Notes: a model not told the origin generated them from the sequence alone. 64,000 bases of DNA from Xanthostigma xanthostigma (GCA_963575645.1 OY754464.1:79210948-79274947), one strand, 5' to 3'; shown: positions 1 to 11,180, counted from the first letter of the stretch. Numbers and translations: made by a program.

Positions 1-600
1 ATAGCAAGAAGTTTATTTTTTAGCTCTTCGAGCTCAAAAAAAAAACACTTTGTTACGAAATTTTCGTTCACGATATCTCATGAACAAATGAAGCGATTTT
101 GATGCGATTTGCGGCAGTCGACGCAATTTTTTAACCTTAAAAAGTAATTTTATACAGAAAAATCGATCTCGAATTTTACGAGAAATTTAAAAAAAAACAC
201 TTTTTAAAAATTTTTCGTTCACGATATCTCGTGAACAAATGAGCCGATTTTGATGCGGTTTGCTGCAATCGACGCAGTTTTTTTAACCTAAGAAAGTAAA
301 TTATTACAAAAAAATCGATTTGATAAGAATTTTACGAGTAATTTTAAAAAATTACTTTTTTCCTAATTTTTCGTTCACGTTATCTCATGAACAAATGAAC
401 CAATTTTGATATGGTTTGCGGCGATCGACGCAGTTTTTTTAGCTTAAGAAAGTAATTTATTACAAAAAAATCAATCTGATAACAATTTTAAGAGTCATTT
501 TAAAAAAACACTTTTTTACGATTTTTTCGTTCACGGTTTCTCGTGAACAAATGAACCGATTTTGATGCGGTTTGCGGAAATCGACGCAGTTTGTTAAGGA
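1..600. repeat. Tandem repeat, about 155-bp unit, four copies
   Basis: The words TCGTTCACG...CTCATGAACAAATG recur at about 64, 215, 371 and 527, a spacing of 151-156 bp. Each is followed by 'ttttgatgcggtttgc' and a T-rich run. Copies diverge by a few bases each. The array runs off the left edge, so its full length is unknown. It lies in the cpo intron downstream of the 1607-1748 exon. Confidence 0.85.
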
Positions 601-822
601 GAAGAGCTGATTAGTTTTTGGAATTAATCGGTTTAGTAGTTTAGAAAATTTTTTACAAAAACAAATTTTTAAAAATTTTTGAAACTTGTTTTTTTAAGAT
701 TTCTCAAATTTTTTTGGGCCGAATCGTTTCAAATTTTCAGGAAGTCTAAGTTCACCAAGATCACGTCAGATGCCGCAAACCACGTTTCAGTCGGACACTC
801 CGTTCAAAAGATATAAAAGGTT

Positions 823-862
<40 letters not shown>

Positions 863-1037
863 TCCATACATACAGCCCTACGGACATCATCGCCAAAATA
901 GTTTCAATAGCTTCCTAGGACCCCAAAACGTCGAGATCTGGCGAAAACTCGATTTTCGAAAATCGGGGTGAAACCAATAACTTCCCGATTTTTGAAAAAA
1001 AAAATTTTTTTTTTTTTTTTTTTTAAAGCGGGAAGTT
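601..1037. repeat. AT-rich repeat tail with (CA)n microsatellite
   Basis: Continues from the tandem array. It holds a CA dinucleotide run at about 829-870, flanked by 'acatacata' steps, and a long A/T homopolymer stretch near 1000-1025. The text around 890-990 ('cgaaaatcggggtgaaa') looks repetitive, but I cannot name the family. No gene seen. Confidence 0.6.
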
Positions 1038-1505
1038 AAAAAAAAGGTAACCAACTTCTATATTGCTAGTGATCGTAAGTGGAAGCGTGGCCCATGAAGT
1101 GAGACAGCAAATGACTGTTTTTATCTCTCTCTTTTTACTTGACCAGTTGTCCGCAAGCGTCGCGTCTATAGTGGGGCAATTAGCAAGCGGAATAGAGCAA
1201 ACCGCTTCCCCTTTCACAGCTTAGTTCCATGTGCAAACTGACGCGCATCCATTCACGGACATGCGCATGGAGACTCAGAGTATAATAAGTGAGACAAACT
1301 TATAAATGTCTGCACCGTAGTATTTAAGTCTTTCTCCCGATCTTTGCTACCAATATAGAGGGTATAAAATATATGGTGCAAACTGACGCGCATCCATTCA
1401 CGGACATGCGCATGAGACTCAGAGTATAATAAGTGAGACAGACGTATATTGTAGTGTTTAAGTCTTTCTCCCGATCTTTGCTACCAATATAGAGGGTATT
1501 AAATA
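1038..1505. repeat. Dispersed repeat with internal direct duplication
   Basis: About 130 bp is duplicated in direct order: 'gcaaactgacgcgcatcc...ctaccaatatagagggta' occurs at about 1232-1367 and again at 1376-1500. The same family recurs at 32650-32905. The second copy ends about 100 bp from the cpo splice donor at 1606. Family unknown. Confidence 0.75.
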
Positions 1506-1606
1506 TACCGCCATGAGAAGTAGCTATTTTATATGGGATTCGTGCAAAAATGATTTTTTTTCTGTAGAGAGAGAGAGAATTGTATATGAAGCAGGGGTGT
1601 ACTTAC

Positions 1607-1748
1607 GTCCTGTGAGGGGGTGCATCAGAGTTGGGTGCGTGGTGGCGGCGTTAGCGCTCTGCTGTTTTGGCTTGCTAACCTTCGTGTTACTTTTAGCAAA
1701 CTCGAGTCGGATGGTCTGGGGCATGTCGGGGTCAAACCTTACGCCCTG
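1607..1748 (-). CDS. cpo: couch potato (cpo) exon: RRM end and linker
   Basis: A 142-nt exon encoding 47 residues plus one base. It starts [10 protein letters not shown], continues [18 protein letters not shown] (the last RRM strand and C-terminal extension) and ends [10 protein letters not shown]. The donor is GTAAGTAC, phase 1. The acceptor region reads TTTGCAGCAG, so two AGs three bases apart are available. The second would start the exon at 1745 and drop one glutamine, giving LQ-GVRF, which matches the length of vertebrate RBPMS as I recall it. Reading past the donor meets an in-frame stop near 1524, so intron retention would truncate the protein. Confidence 0.95.
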
Positions 1749-4666
1749 CTGCAAACAAAGTACCCAGAAAAACATCAAGTGTGAGTGTGCTGGTCGTAAC
1801 TATATTTTACTACTTATTCAATTTTATATTACATAAACACTTTTTATAATATCGATGATCGCGGGTGCCCACTGATTAGGGTTGGGGAATAAATAACTTC
1901 ACGATGAAAAAATCACTGTGACCAGCCGTCAAAAGTGATCACTGTGATCTGACAAGAGGTAACTACTAGTGATGTGTTGCTCCTGAGCGAGTCGTTCATA
2001 ATAAACGACTCCCTTCTCGGAGCGAGCCACTCTTTTTTGTGAATGACTCACTCCGGGCGCCATTGCTCTGTGCTGAGCTATTCTGTACTGTTGCATTCGC
2101 ACATTTACAGAGCGCACACAGCACTGGCCACAGAGGTACTAGTGAATTTTGCACGTACGGAGTTATCTTTGCTGAGTCATTTAATGTTGAATGACACACT
2201 GTAAGTGTAATAGTACTAAGCTTAGAGTGACTTAAACCATTCACATTGACGTCGTTGACAAAGATATAATATTGTAACAATAAACATTATTGTTAAGCTT
2301 TTATTATTAAAGTTACGTATGTTGTTCCATGTCACCGCAATCACGACGGTCGCTCCAACCGAGTAGCCGACCAACAAAAATGATAACAACAAAAATTACC
2401 CATGTCGTGCAAAAAAAAGGGACACGTACTAAACTATTAACATATCTTTGAAAAAAAATCAACTCGTTTTTGAATAAAAAACTAAACTTAAAAATATTTA
2501 CAAAGACGTTAAAAATAAACATATTATTTTTCTTCAAAAAGTCAATTTCTGCAGTAATCAGTAGACACCCTTTGAAATAATTATAAATATTTTTAGAATA
2601 GACAGCGCTAAAACAAAAAAAAAATTGACAAAATAATTTCTTCACGTGACGATAACTTTTATTTAAAAAATCAGAAGGATTCAAGAAGCAAAATTTAATA
2701 TTTTTTCTGCCACGTTTGTTAAAAAAATTATTCATTGCTACAATTTATTATTTTTTTTTTTATATATACAGAGAAAAGGGTTTTTAGGATTTTGTTGTTT
2801 ACATATATGGTAAAAAATTCTAGGGATATTTTATGAAGCACGTGATTGAAAATCAGTGCAAACGTGTGGTGTACTAGTGAATTTGTGTTTGTGATATTGG
2901 CATGCATGGCTACTAACAGACAAAATAAATACTCTGCTCGGGATAAACACTACGGGACAAACTACAGTACAATTAGGATTACGTAAATTAATTTCTAATT
3001 TTATAATTCATTATCTCGACTTAGTTTTTTGGCAATATTTTGTTTTTATTTAGGTTCAACATTCGAACAATTAGCTTCGTCATAATTTTGATTTTAGATC
3101 AGATTTTATCCTAGAATTGGTGTTCCTATAATGTTCTTGATAAAAATACAGATGCATAAAATATTATAGTTATTGGCGTAACTAGTAGTCTAAGTCATTC
3201 ATGGCGCTGACAGGTCATGCCTTAGCCTACAAGTTGCGCCCATAATTTTATTCAACAATTGCGCGTTATTCATGTTTTAATTATAATGAGATGTTGTAAA
3301 TATCTATTTATTTCTTTATAAAAAAAACTGTCAATACTAACAGCACCAAACAGCACGATTCAATGTTTTGGTTTGAGGTTAGCCGGTTATGAATAAACTC
3401 CATGTCGAAAACATTCGGCCTCTCAATTTTAGCCTCAATGGGTAACAACGGAGTTGTTGTTACCTACTATTTCGTTACGACTCAGAAAATAGTTACGTTT
3501 ATTTTCATTACTCCACAATGGCCGAGCTAGTAGGAATCTTCATTGAGTTATGACAAGTAATTGTCACCAGTCGGTAAATGGCTATTTAGGGTTTGGTTTT
3601 TAGGCATGATAAAACATGAATAACGCGCATGAGTTAAATAAAAAATATTAAAATTGTTGACCGATGCATGAGTTAGTTTTTTTTTCTAAAATATTGTTTT
3701 TGAATTCTAGAGGACATTTCGATAATATTGAATTGTTTTGAATTATTTAAAAATGTACTCCAATTTCTGAACATTATTGTCACAGTGCGTTCCTCGTTTT
3801 ATTTAATTTATATACAGTAGAACCTCTGTAAGTCGAACGCCAAAAAATTCGAGTTATAGAAGGATTTTGACTTGGGCGGATTTCTAAGGAAATATTCAAC
3901 TTGTAGAAGTTAAGATTCATTCTAATTAATTTTGAGCTGCCATGTTCGAGATACAGAGGACCAATTTATTTTTTCGAATTATGTACCGAAATGGCTTGTA
4001 GGGCTTATTTCGACCTAGAGAGGTTGATATTTCGAGTAATGGAGGTTTTGTGGCTTGACGAGAAGGGAACAAAACATTTTTTCGAGTTTTGGAGGTTTTC
4101 GACTTAAAGACGTTCTACTGTATTTCAAAATCAACATGTCGCACAAACGCTGTTAAATGTAATTTATTTGAAAAATTATAGGCTGCGTGCGATAAACAAT
4201 ATTTGCAATGTCAAAAGCTTAATTTAATTTGCATCAGTATCTGCCCAAACAGTAACTACGGCAGTTATTGCTGGAGTCGTTCTTTTGGTTAAATCGCGAG
4301 TCTGGTCGGCAAATTCCGTCTATTTCGTCGTGAAACAAACGAAACTCGATTCTAATTCAATTTTTTTAAATAATGGATAACAACAAATAATTTCAAATTG
4401 AAAGTAATGACTCATTTCTTCAAAGAAAATTGACTAGGAAGAAGAAAATGCTCCAAGCTATTCGTTCGAATGGACTAATTTAAAAAAACAAAAATATTGT
4501 AACTTCAAAACTGGAATATTTTTTTTAATATATCTATAGACATCTCCTAACGGCTGCAAATTTAAAATCTGTTTAAATCTCGCAACATTTATCACGTGAT
4601 AAATACAAAAAGTGTAAATAATCACCTGTAGAATTAATAATTAACAACTATGTATTAAATACCCAC
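1749..4666 (-). other. cpo: cpo intron of 2.9 kb
   Basis: Intron between the RNP1 exon and the RRM-end exon. Apart from the pogo-type element at 3815-4120 I see only AT-rich sequence. A weak inverted pair, 'gcgcgttattcatgtttt' near 3260 and its complement near 3610, may be the ends of a degraded element. No additional exon recognised. Confidence 0.85.
3815..4120. mobile_element. pogo/Tigger-type MITE
   Basis: A 306-bp element with terminal inverted repeats starting CAGTAGAACCTCTGTAAG at the left and the complement of CAGTAGAACGTCTTTAAG at the right, about 20 of 22 bases matching. It is flanked by TA on both sides (3813-3814 and 4121-4122), the pogo/Tc1-type target duplication. CAGTAGAACCTC ends are characteristic of Tigger/pogo elements. 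No coding remnant was seen inside, so it is non-autonomous. Confidence 0.8.
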
Positions 4667-4729
4667 CTGTAGATCTTGTTTAGCTGCTTCTGCGCCGGCG
4701 CGCGTGTGGAAAGTGACAAATCCGACAGG
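4667..4729 (-). CDS. cpo: couch potato (cpo) exon: RRM RNP1 motif
   Basis: A 63-nt exon encoding 21 residues, from PVGFVTFHTR to AAKQDLQ. GFVTF is the RNP1 core, whose aromatic residues contact RNA in this family, followed by helix 2 (AEAAKQDL). The acceptor is TTTTTCTTTTACAG and the donor GTGGGT, phase 0 at both ends. The intron separating it from the 54-nt exon is only 570 bp, the shortest in the window. Codons are GC-richer than the surrounding intron, as expected for conserved coding sequence. Confidence 0.95.
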
Positions 4730-4851
4730 CTGTAAAAGAAAAATTAAATGCATGTTCAACGAAATTTTAATTAAGGCATCGAAAAGACAAAGAAAACATC
4801 TATATTTACAATCACCTATAATCCAAGTGGTAGGCTTTCACGGCCAGTGTT

Positions 4852-4966
4852 GATCCAAATCTTCTTGGTTTCCGGGTTTGTATGCCGTGGTCCATTGGTA
4901 TTTCTACCTAGAAATACCAATGGACCACGGCATACAAGCCCGGAAACCAAGAAGATTTGAATCACA
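4852..4966. repeat. Near-perfect 113-bp hairpin in short cpo intron
   Basis: The left arm (about 4852-4908) and right arm (about 4911-4966) are complementary with only a few mismatches and a 2-3 base loop (…tttctacctagaaa…). Near-identical 'atcacctataat'/'atcacatataat' words flank it and could be a target duplication. It occupies one fifth of the 570-bp intron between two RRM exons. Confidence 0.9.
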
Positions 4967-5299
4967 TATAATAATTAATTGGTGAAAGTATTTTTATTCA
5001 CAAATTCACAATTATTGTTATTATGATTATATAATAACACTTTACTCTGTAAAATTTTAATTGTTTTTTTTTTTTTTTTTTCTAGAAATATCTGTAAGCT
5101 GTTCCATTTGTAATATTGTAATACAATTGTTTGATTTAAGTAACTTTATATTTTTATTTTGACTTCAAATATTTTTAGAAAAAAAGTCCTCTATTTGGAT
5201 TGTAAATCATAGAATTCAAAAATAACAAATATTGTTTTGATGCCAAAAAATAGGATTTAGTTCGTGATTATTTTCAAAATAAATGCATTTCTTACTCAC

Positions 5300-5353
5300 C
5301 GACGCTGTTTTTCCATTTTTACTTGTTACTTTCAGAAGTGAACCCTCGTAACC
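5300..5353 (-). CDS. cpo: couch potato (cpo) exon: RRM middle, loop 3 region
   Basis: A 54-nt microexon-like exon encoding 18 residues (GYEGSLLKVTSKNGKTAS). It continues the RRM directly from the ...FRAYE end of the upstream exon. The acceptor is TTTGTTTTAG and the donor GTGAGTAAG; both are strong and in phase 0. It corresponds to the beta2 strand and the following loop of the RRM. Skipping it would keep the frame but remove part of the RNA-binding fold. A strong inverted repeat lies on each side in the neighbouring introns (5561-5703 and 4852-4966). Confidence 0.95.
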
Positions 5354-5560
5354 CTAAAACAAAGTAAGCACATGTTTATTAAAAAAGCAGACGTGTTAAT
5401 TTTTGAACATACTAACCATAGGTATATACTTATAAAAAATAACTGACTGGTTTTATTTTAAAGAAGAACTGAAGTAAATAATTAAGATTCATTGCATTTT
5501 TAACACTTATAGGTACCTAATTATTTTTTTATAATTACTCAAATTCAATACAAGGAATGA

Positions 5561-5703
5561 GTTGTGGTGCCGATTTGAGTGTGTTAATTCGCACACATCG
5601 TGATGAAACATACATGTTCTCTTCGTTTTAACGATGGGAAGTGCACAATGTATGTTTCATCACGATGTGGACGAATTAACACATTTAAATCGCTACCACA
5701 ACT
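5561..5703. repeat. Inverted repeat with 56-bp arms
   Basis: The left arm, 'agttgtggtgccgattt...atgaaacatacat', and the right arm, ending '...cgctaccacaact', are complementary with a few mismatches around a loop of about 30 bp. It lies about 210 bp from the cpo 54-nt exon, on its upstream side in transcription direction. It probably represents a small fold-back or MITE; there is no target duplication I can be sure of. Confidence 0.85.
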
Positions 5704-6555
5704 TTTTTCCTTCTGTATTTATATAGGATATAGAACAGGGATGTACAATTTCAGGAAAAACCTCAATAATGAATTACGCTCTAATTTCGAGCACTTGGCG
5801 ACCGCTAGTTAATAATTAATGGATCATTTAAATAATCGTATAAAAATAATTAACACAATAATCTTGAAGATAAAACGAAAAAATTCACAAAAAAAGTCTG
5901 ACATATTTTTGAAAAATTATTTTACTATTCGTTAATTTACCATAGTAGTACTTTTATGTAACAAGGACAGTAATCAGAAAAAATATATGTATGTAAATGG
6001 TGTAAACAGTTAACAGTGGCGACTGTGCGCAACGCCACAATTTGTTTTTTGTCCAATATCCATCCAAAAGCATTATCGAATAATATTTTAAGCACAAAAA
6101 TCCGACAACACGTACGTAGCTTTAGGTGCTAGCAAAAAAAAAATACACAAACATTTGAGTTCGGAGAAAATCTCATTATGCAAATACCAAGCAGAATTAA
6201 CAGAAAGATTATTTACACATAAAAAATATGTTTAAAGAGATAAAAATGTACTAAGTAGATATGTACCTACTTTCGCTGCAATATCCTGTATTATGTTACA
6301 CTAATAAGTCTTATATCATTTTTACATTTATAGTGGTATTATTTTCATTTGAACTTATAAAAAATATTTAAGTATAGCAACGTATTTTACTAGCCTTTAC
6401 CCGCGATTGCGCTCGCGTGAATATCGGTTTTGTTACGAATCTTAGGTGTATTTAACCAATAAAAAATCCACTAAAAAGCGTACAGAAAAAGTAATATGCT
6501 AATTATAAGTTAATTAAAGTGAACAATATCAATGTTACTAATAAATCCAATATAT
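5704..6555. other. Unassigned intronic sequence
   Basis: AT-rich intron. A short piece at 6393-6425 ('acccgcgattgcgctcgcgtgaa') resembles the 'cccgcg...gcccgcgtgaa' segment common in lepidopteran RTE-derived repeats. Nothing else recognised. Confidence 0.5.
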
Positions 6556-7189
6556 TGTTACGCACGCTAGCTGCCACAGGATTAGTAGAAGCAGGTAGAA
6601 GAGTTTTTGTGGAAGCAGATGGAAAAATCTCGAACATTCTAGAAATTGTGCCATAGAACTTATATAGACCGGGCCTGCAGGTCACAGGCCAGAACACAGT
6701 TGGACAGTCAGTCAGAGAGACACAGTCAGTCGAACGCAAAATTGTAGCGACAATGGGCAGACATAAATCATTGAGTTCGGACATAAATTGCTACAGCGCT
6801 TAGATAAATATTTCTTGTATATATTTTCGTGTATATAGTGACTTTGCATTATTTTTATTACTTAGAAGTGGTTGTTTTGTTTGTTGCATTATTTCTGTTT
6901 CATTTCCATTATATAAGAGAAGTACTTTTAGTTTGTTTATTTGTTTCATTAACATTTTATTGTTGTTTACCACCACTTGAAGAACAGTTTTGTTGCAATA
7001 TGTATGAAGTACCTATAGGTACAAATATATGTATAGGGTTAATCGCCCCTAGTCTGACTTACAAATATAAGTCCACCCCTGAGAACGAAGTTGCATACAG
7101 TAGAAAATAAAGCATTGACTTATCTTCTCTGAGTCCCATTATTATTGTTTCAAAACCAACAAACAAGCATTACTCTCTGATATTACACA
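6556..7189 (+). repeat. Candidate solo LTR (Ty3/gypsy-like)
   Basis: The stretch begins TGTTACGCACG and ends ...ATTACACA. It contains a promoter-like 'cattctagaaattg' and 'tatatagaccggg' segment, and an AATAAA signal followed by a GT-rich tail near 7107-7150. This arrangement (U3, TATA, R, polyA signal) resembles insect gypsy LTRs. I could not find a convincing target duplication or a second copy in the window, so the ends are approximate. Confidence 0.4.
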
Positions 7190-7469
7190 ATAAATATGTT
7201 TCATCGACATTGATTTTAAGAACGCTGTGCCATCTATAAATTTTATACGCTTAACGAAGTTGAAGCAATACTCATGCATATGAATATTTAGTATTAAATT
7301 AATGCAATAAAACAAAGTTTACAATAAATTCATACGCCAATTTATTATTGCCAACATAAATGTATTGACAAACCATAAACATAAAATGTTTATTAATCAA
7401 TTTAACATTGATATGCACAGTTTTTTGTTTTATTCAACATCGGTACCATGCATAGTTTATTCCGGAATA

Positions 7470-8285
7470 GGCATGATGACAGATTTTGATATCCAGTTCC
7501 ATAATGTAGCTACACGTGTACTATTTTCAAAAAAAAAATTGGTTGTCTGTAAAGTCGGTTAACGGACGATAGTTTTACGTGATAACGTATTCCGTAATAC
7601 ATAACCTAAATTTTAGTAGCTATCAAACTTGGGCCGAAGCCTACTGCGCTCTGGCTTGCACGCACAGGGTCAGGCGGAACGTTAGGAACGTTACACTTTT
7701 TCGCGCGTGCAGCTGGTGTTTCATCAATTTATAAGACGTTGCCACGTCAAAAAACATTATTTCAGTAATAAATTAAATTTTAACGCAAATTATTGCATTT
7801 TTATCTTTCTATTTTGAAGTAATCGCGAAAACGATTGTGACGTCACGCCTTAGTGACAGCTGACATTATATGTTGTATTTATAAGTGTAGAGCTGTGGTT
7901 CAGAGGTATTTCTTAAGTATGTAAATTTACTTAATAATATGATTTATATTAAGTAATTTCTTAAAAGTATGTATACTTAGTAGTAAAATTAGTACGGTTT
8001 TCTATAGTTGCAAGTTAACTAACATTATTTCAGGAATAAATTAAATTTTAATGCAAATTATTGCATTTTTTTTATTTTTCTATTTTGAAGTAATCGCGAA
8101 AACGCTTGTGACGTCACGCCTCAGTGACAGCTGACATTAGATGTTGTATTTATAAGTTTAGAGCTGTGGTTCAGAGGTATTTCTTAGGTAATAATATGAT
8201 TTAAATTAAGTAATTTCTTAAAAGTAGATATACTTAGTAGTAAAAATAGTACGGTTTTCTATAGTTGCAAGTTAACTAACCACAA
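7470..8285. repeat. Dispersed repeat with tandem second copy, interrupted by a MITE
   Basis: A unit containing 'cattatttcag', 'cgcgaaaacg...gtgacgtcacgcc' and 'gagctgtggttcagag' occurs at about 7757-8021 and again directly behind at 8022-8285 (period about 265 bp). A third, single copy lies at 59600-59965. The first copy is split at 7539-7750 by another family. Family unknown. Confidence 0.8.
7539..7750 (+). mobile_element. MITE-like element, family R1, inserted in the repeat at 7470
   Basis: It starts TTGGTTGTCTGTAAAGTCGG and ends ...ACGTTGCCACGTCAA. The sequence ACGTGATAACGT (or a variant) is near both ends in inverted orientation. Copies or fragments: 13980-14176, 14590-14712, 21638-21795, 22556-22622, 24236-24262 and 28437-28645. 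The uninterrupted sister of the host repeat near 59650 shows that this segment is an insertion. Confidence 0.8.
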
Positions 8286-8990
8286 AAAAAACTATGACAT
8301 TTGCATATTACTCGCGATATTATTCATTAATTTTAAATATAGTGTCAATTAAGTTGATAAAACTGATAAAAAGAGAATTCTTGAGAATAGTTGTTGTTCA
8401 AATATTCGGCGTGCCCTTTATTACAAGCCCTCAGTTCACTAGTTCAAATCTGAGAACTGAAATCGACAATATGATTTGTTACTAGGCCCAAATAACTCTA
8501 GCTGTCGGTGATCGTAAAAAAACATTTTAGAATCCTTAAGTTTCTACGTCATAGTACGGCAAAAAATTTATTAACGTAGCTGTACATATTCTGCATGTAT
8601 TCGGTTTACATAAAATTATCATCTTCATGTAGAAAACACAACCGATTTACTATTTTTGTTGTATTTATTGTCTATTTGCGTGCTCGAGTTTCCATTTTTA
8701 TATATTTTGCAGTTGACATGAAGTTCACTTTTTGAAATCTATGACTAAACATTAAGTAATGGCTATAAAATCAAATATTCACTTTATTGAATTTCTTATC
8801 TTTTAATAGATATTTTATATTTACATATTACATAAGAATATTTGTAATTTCAAGGCTTGGTTAAAAACTGATCCCAATACGTCGTAACAGTTTCAAGGTT
8901 CTTTTTTGTTTTATTTTATACACACAGTAGTGGCGCCCTCGGCTCCACCGTAGCTCAAACAGACAGACGACAGACGAACATTATAAAATT
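8286..8990. other. Unassigned intronic sequence
   Basis: No repeat partner or coding segment recognised. Around 8928-8985 is a GC-richer piece with 'ggcgccctcggctccaccg' followed by 'acagacagacgacagacg'. Confidence 0.5.
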
Positions 8991-9644
8991 CCAGCTGATT
9001 GGGCGATGGGATCATTCCAACCTCAAAATTTTGACATTTGATATAATATAATCAAGAAAATAAAATTTCTGATATCGCGTGAGGTGACGCGGGTAATGGC
9101 TAGTATTCAACATGATATTTGCTATTCGTTGCCCTGGTTACCTCTATACATTATATGTTTCACGTCATGTAAAAATTAATCAAAGTATGCTTAACTAGTT
9201 TATTTCTGACAGATCTACAAAACAAAAGAACAGCTGATTTTTTTTTATAGGTATTCAAAATATTTCGCAAACTATAAAGTTTAGAAAACAAAATTTTCAC
9301 GAAACTTTTTTGAAAAAGTAAATAGAATAATAAGCCGTTATGAAAAGTATACCTTTATTATATAATAAAGACCGTTATAGCATATATCTCTTCTGCGCAT
9401 TCGCCGATTTTCCCCAAAAACAAAAGGGCTCTTCATATTTGCATACATCTTCCCAAAATTTAGTTTCAATCCATTCATTCATTTGATCTGTATCGTGCTC
9501 AAAGACAAACAGACGCACAGGGTTTTTCAAAAATATGTTTTTTTGATTCGGAGGACCTCAAAGCGAAGAGATATTGTAATATTTTGAAAAGTGATTTTTG
9601 ACCTAAACTAGTATCTACCATTCCCCACTTGTGGGTTGGAATGG
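8991..9644. mobile_element. Non-autonomous element, family R2, 654 bp
   Basis: The left end is 'ccagctgattgggcgatggg'; the right end is 'cccacttgtgggttggaatg'. A near full-length relative lies at 16847-17473, a deletion derivative with both ends at 61112-61292, and a palindromic relative at 38587-39318. It contains 'gccgattttccccaaaaac' and 'caaacagacgcacag', both shared by all larger copies. Transposase type unknown. Confidence 0.8.
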
Positions 9645-9754
9645 TAATAATAATAATAAATTTTATTTGCATGGCCACAAAATGGAACAAAAGATCATTA
9701 AAAGCATGATCATTAAAACATTACAAACTAAAATCAGTTAAAATGTCGTAAAAA
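9645..9754 (-). repeat. Non-LTR retrotransposon 3' end, minus strand
   Basis: On the minus strand the sequence ends 'ccatgcaaataaaattt' followed by (ATT)n and joins directly to the R2 element. A polyA-like signal followed by a simple TTA repeat is typical of insect non-LTR 3' ends. Only the 3' untranslated part is left. Confidence 0.5.
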
Positions 9755-10108
9755 AATTCTGCAAGTCATGATCAGCATAATCAGCATAATACTAGAGGTA
9801 AGGACAGCATACACAGTGAAAAGCACAGGCTTAGCCTATTTAAAAAAAGTCCGAAGTATGTTTGCGGTATTATTTATAATAAAATACCCACTTTAATTAA
9901 GGATACTAAAACCTTAACAAATCTTAAAAATAAATTAAAATGTTTTTTATTATTAAAATGTTTTTATAGTGTCGATGAGTTTTTATCCTCTAAATTTTAA
10001 TGTGTATATGATTGTATTTTAAATGTTTTATTTTGTGTTTAATGACAATGTCAAATGGATTTTTTTTTTGGTAAATTCTGGACTGACTAAATAAATATCA
10101 ATATCAAT
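9755..10108 (+). pseudogene. Non-LTR retrotransposon remnant: RT C-terminus and 3' tail
   Basis: An open frame ending at the TAA at 9998-10000 encodes a peptide with HRLSLFKKSP, then GIIYNKIPTLIKD, then LKNKLKCFLLLKCFYSVDEF. This order (basic-aromatic linker, YNKIP, then a short Lys-rich helix and CFYS-EF) is the usual extreme C-terminus of CR1/jockey-type reverse transcriptase proteins. The remaining 108 bp is a 3' untranslated region ending in an 'atcaat' repeat tail. It is strongly 5'-truncated, which is normal for this class. The clade is not certain. Confidence 0.75.
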
Positions 10109-10693
10109 GACTATATGGACATTTTTGTAGTACCTATGTATTTTTTGAGTTCACTTTTCCTGCGTAACGCCTTTCTAGACAAAAATTGGCAAATTTAAAC
10201 AGAAATATTCAAATACAACGGGGCTGTTAATCTGTTGAAACGTATATATTTCCAAAAACATATTTTAAAGTTGAAACCAGGAAATATGCGCGGTTGTAAA
10301 AAGTACCTACTTTGTTGTTTGTGAAGATCTCACCATTGTCTGACAACTGAACAGCATACAAAATATTACACGAAAACAAAAGAAAACCAGTCATGACGAC
10401 GGGTCCAGTATTTTACAGAAGTGTATAATTTCCATGTTTCAGTTTCACGTTTTCAAGTACAAACGTGGTGTGAGTGCGGGTTACAAATGGTGGAGGTGCG
10501 GGTACACAAGTTATATGTATTCCATTGTTTGAAGATATTTCTTTGAGGACTGTATTATATATAGATTTAAAACGTATACAAAGAGCCAACAAAATAATTA
10601 TTAAAAAAAATTCGTGTCGGATTTTGACAGAACCTTTATCTTATTTCGTTTGTGGCCAAATAAAAAGTATCCCGTACTTTATAGTCTTTATAG
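10109..10693. other. Unassigned intronic sequence
   Basis: No repeat partner seen. The long open frame that starts at 10474 runs mostly through the repeat at 10729-11180, and there is no support for it as a gene. Confidence 0.5.
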
Positions 10694-11180
10694 TCAGAAT
10701 TTTTAGCCTCGTGTGCAGCGGCCTGCTGCACACGAGGCTAAAAATTCTGCTAGAAATGCTGCTAGAACCGCTGCTAGGAGTTCTGCTAGCCGGTAGGCTG
10801 GGTACGAAGCTAGAAATGACGTCACTGCGTGCTGCCTTGCTAGCTCCGAAGATAGGTTTTAAAATTAGAACAAGAGCTATTTTCCCTGCGAGATTTGCTG
10901 CTAGGTATGAGCAAGAACCAATCAGGAAGCAGTATCTTGTCACGTGGGCACTTGAACAAACACCCACAAACCAACATGGTGTCGCATTCTGTTCAGAGTC
11001 AGACAACAGACACGTTATGCTCTGTGTTTATATTCGAGCTGCCACTGCGCGCGCACCAGATCTATCCACAAATCAAGCTTGAAAAATAGTGTCGTGTGAA
11101 GCGAGCACTTAACAGCAATCAAGAAAACCAGCGCTAGAAAACTAGTAGGCAAATCTAACAAAGAATCTAGCAGCGTTTCA
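10694..11180. repeat. Dispersed repeat, family R7, with terminal palindrome
   Basis: It begins with a palindrome (10694-10748) built from 'cctcgtgtgcagcgg' and its complement. It continues through 'ctgctagaaatgctgctag' steps, 'gataggttttaaaattagaac' and 'ccaatcaggaagcagtatc' to 'aatctagcagcg'. A second copy is at 62944-63362. Inverted 'cacacga' words lie near both ends. The 202-codon open frame here is chance: the matching copy does not keep it. Confidence 0.8.

Noticed and set aside
1..600. CRISPR-like array
   Set aside because: The units are about 155 bp and diverged throughout, with no constant short repeat and unique spacers. This is a eukaryotic satellite-type array.
1513..1836. A 107-codon open frame on the plus strand
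   Set aside because: Antisense shadow of the cpo RRM-end exon on the minus strand, where the encoded protein is clearly conserved.
10474..11082. A 202-codon open frame on the plus strand
   Set aside because: It crosses a palindrome and the R7 repeat, the second R7 copy (62944-63362) does not keep the frame, and no domain is recognisable.
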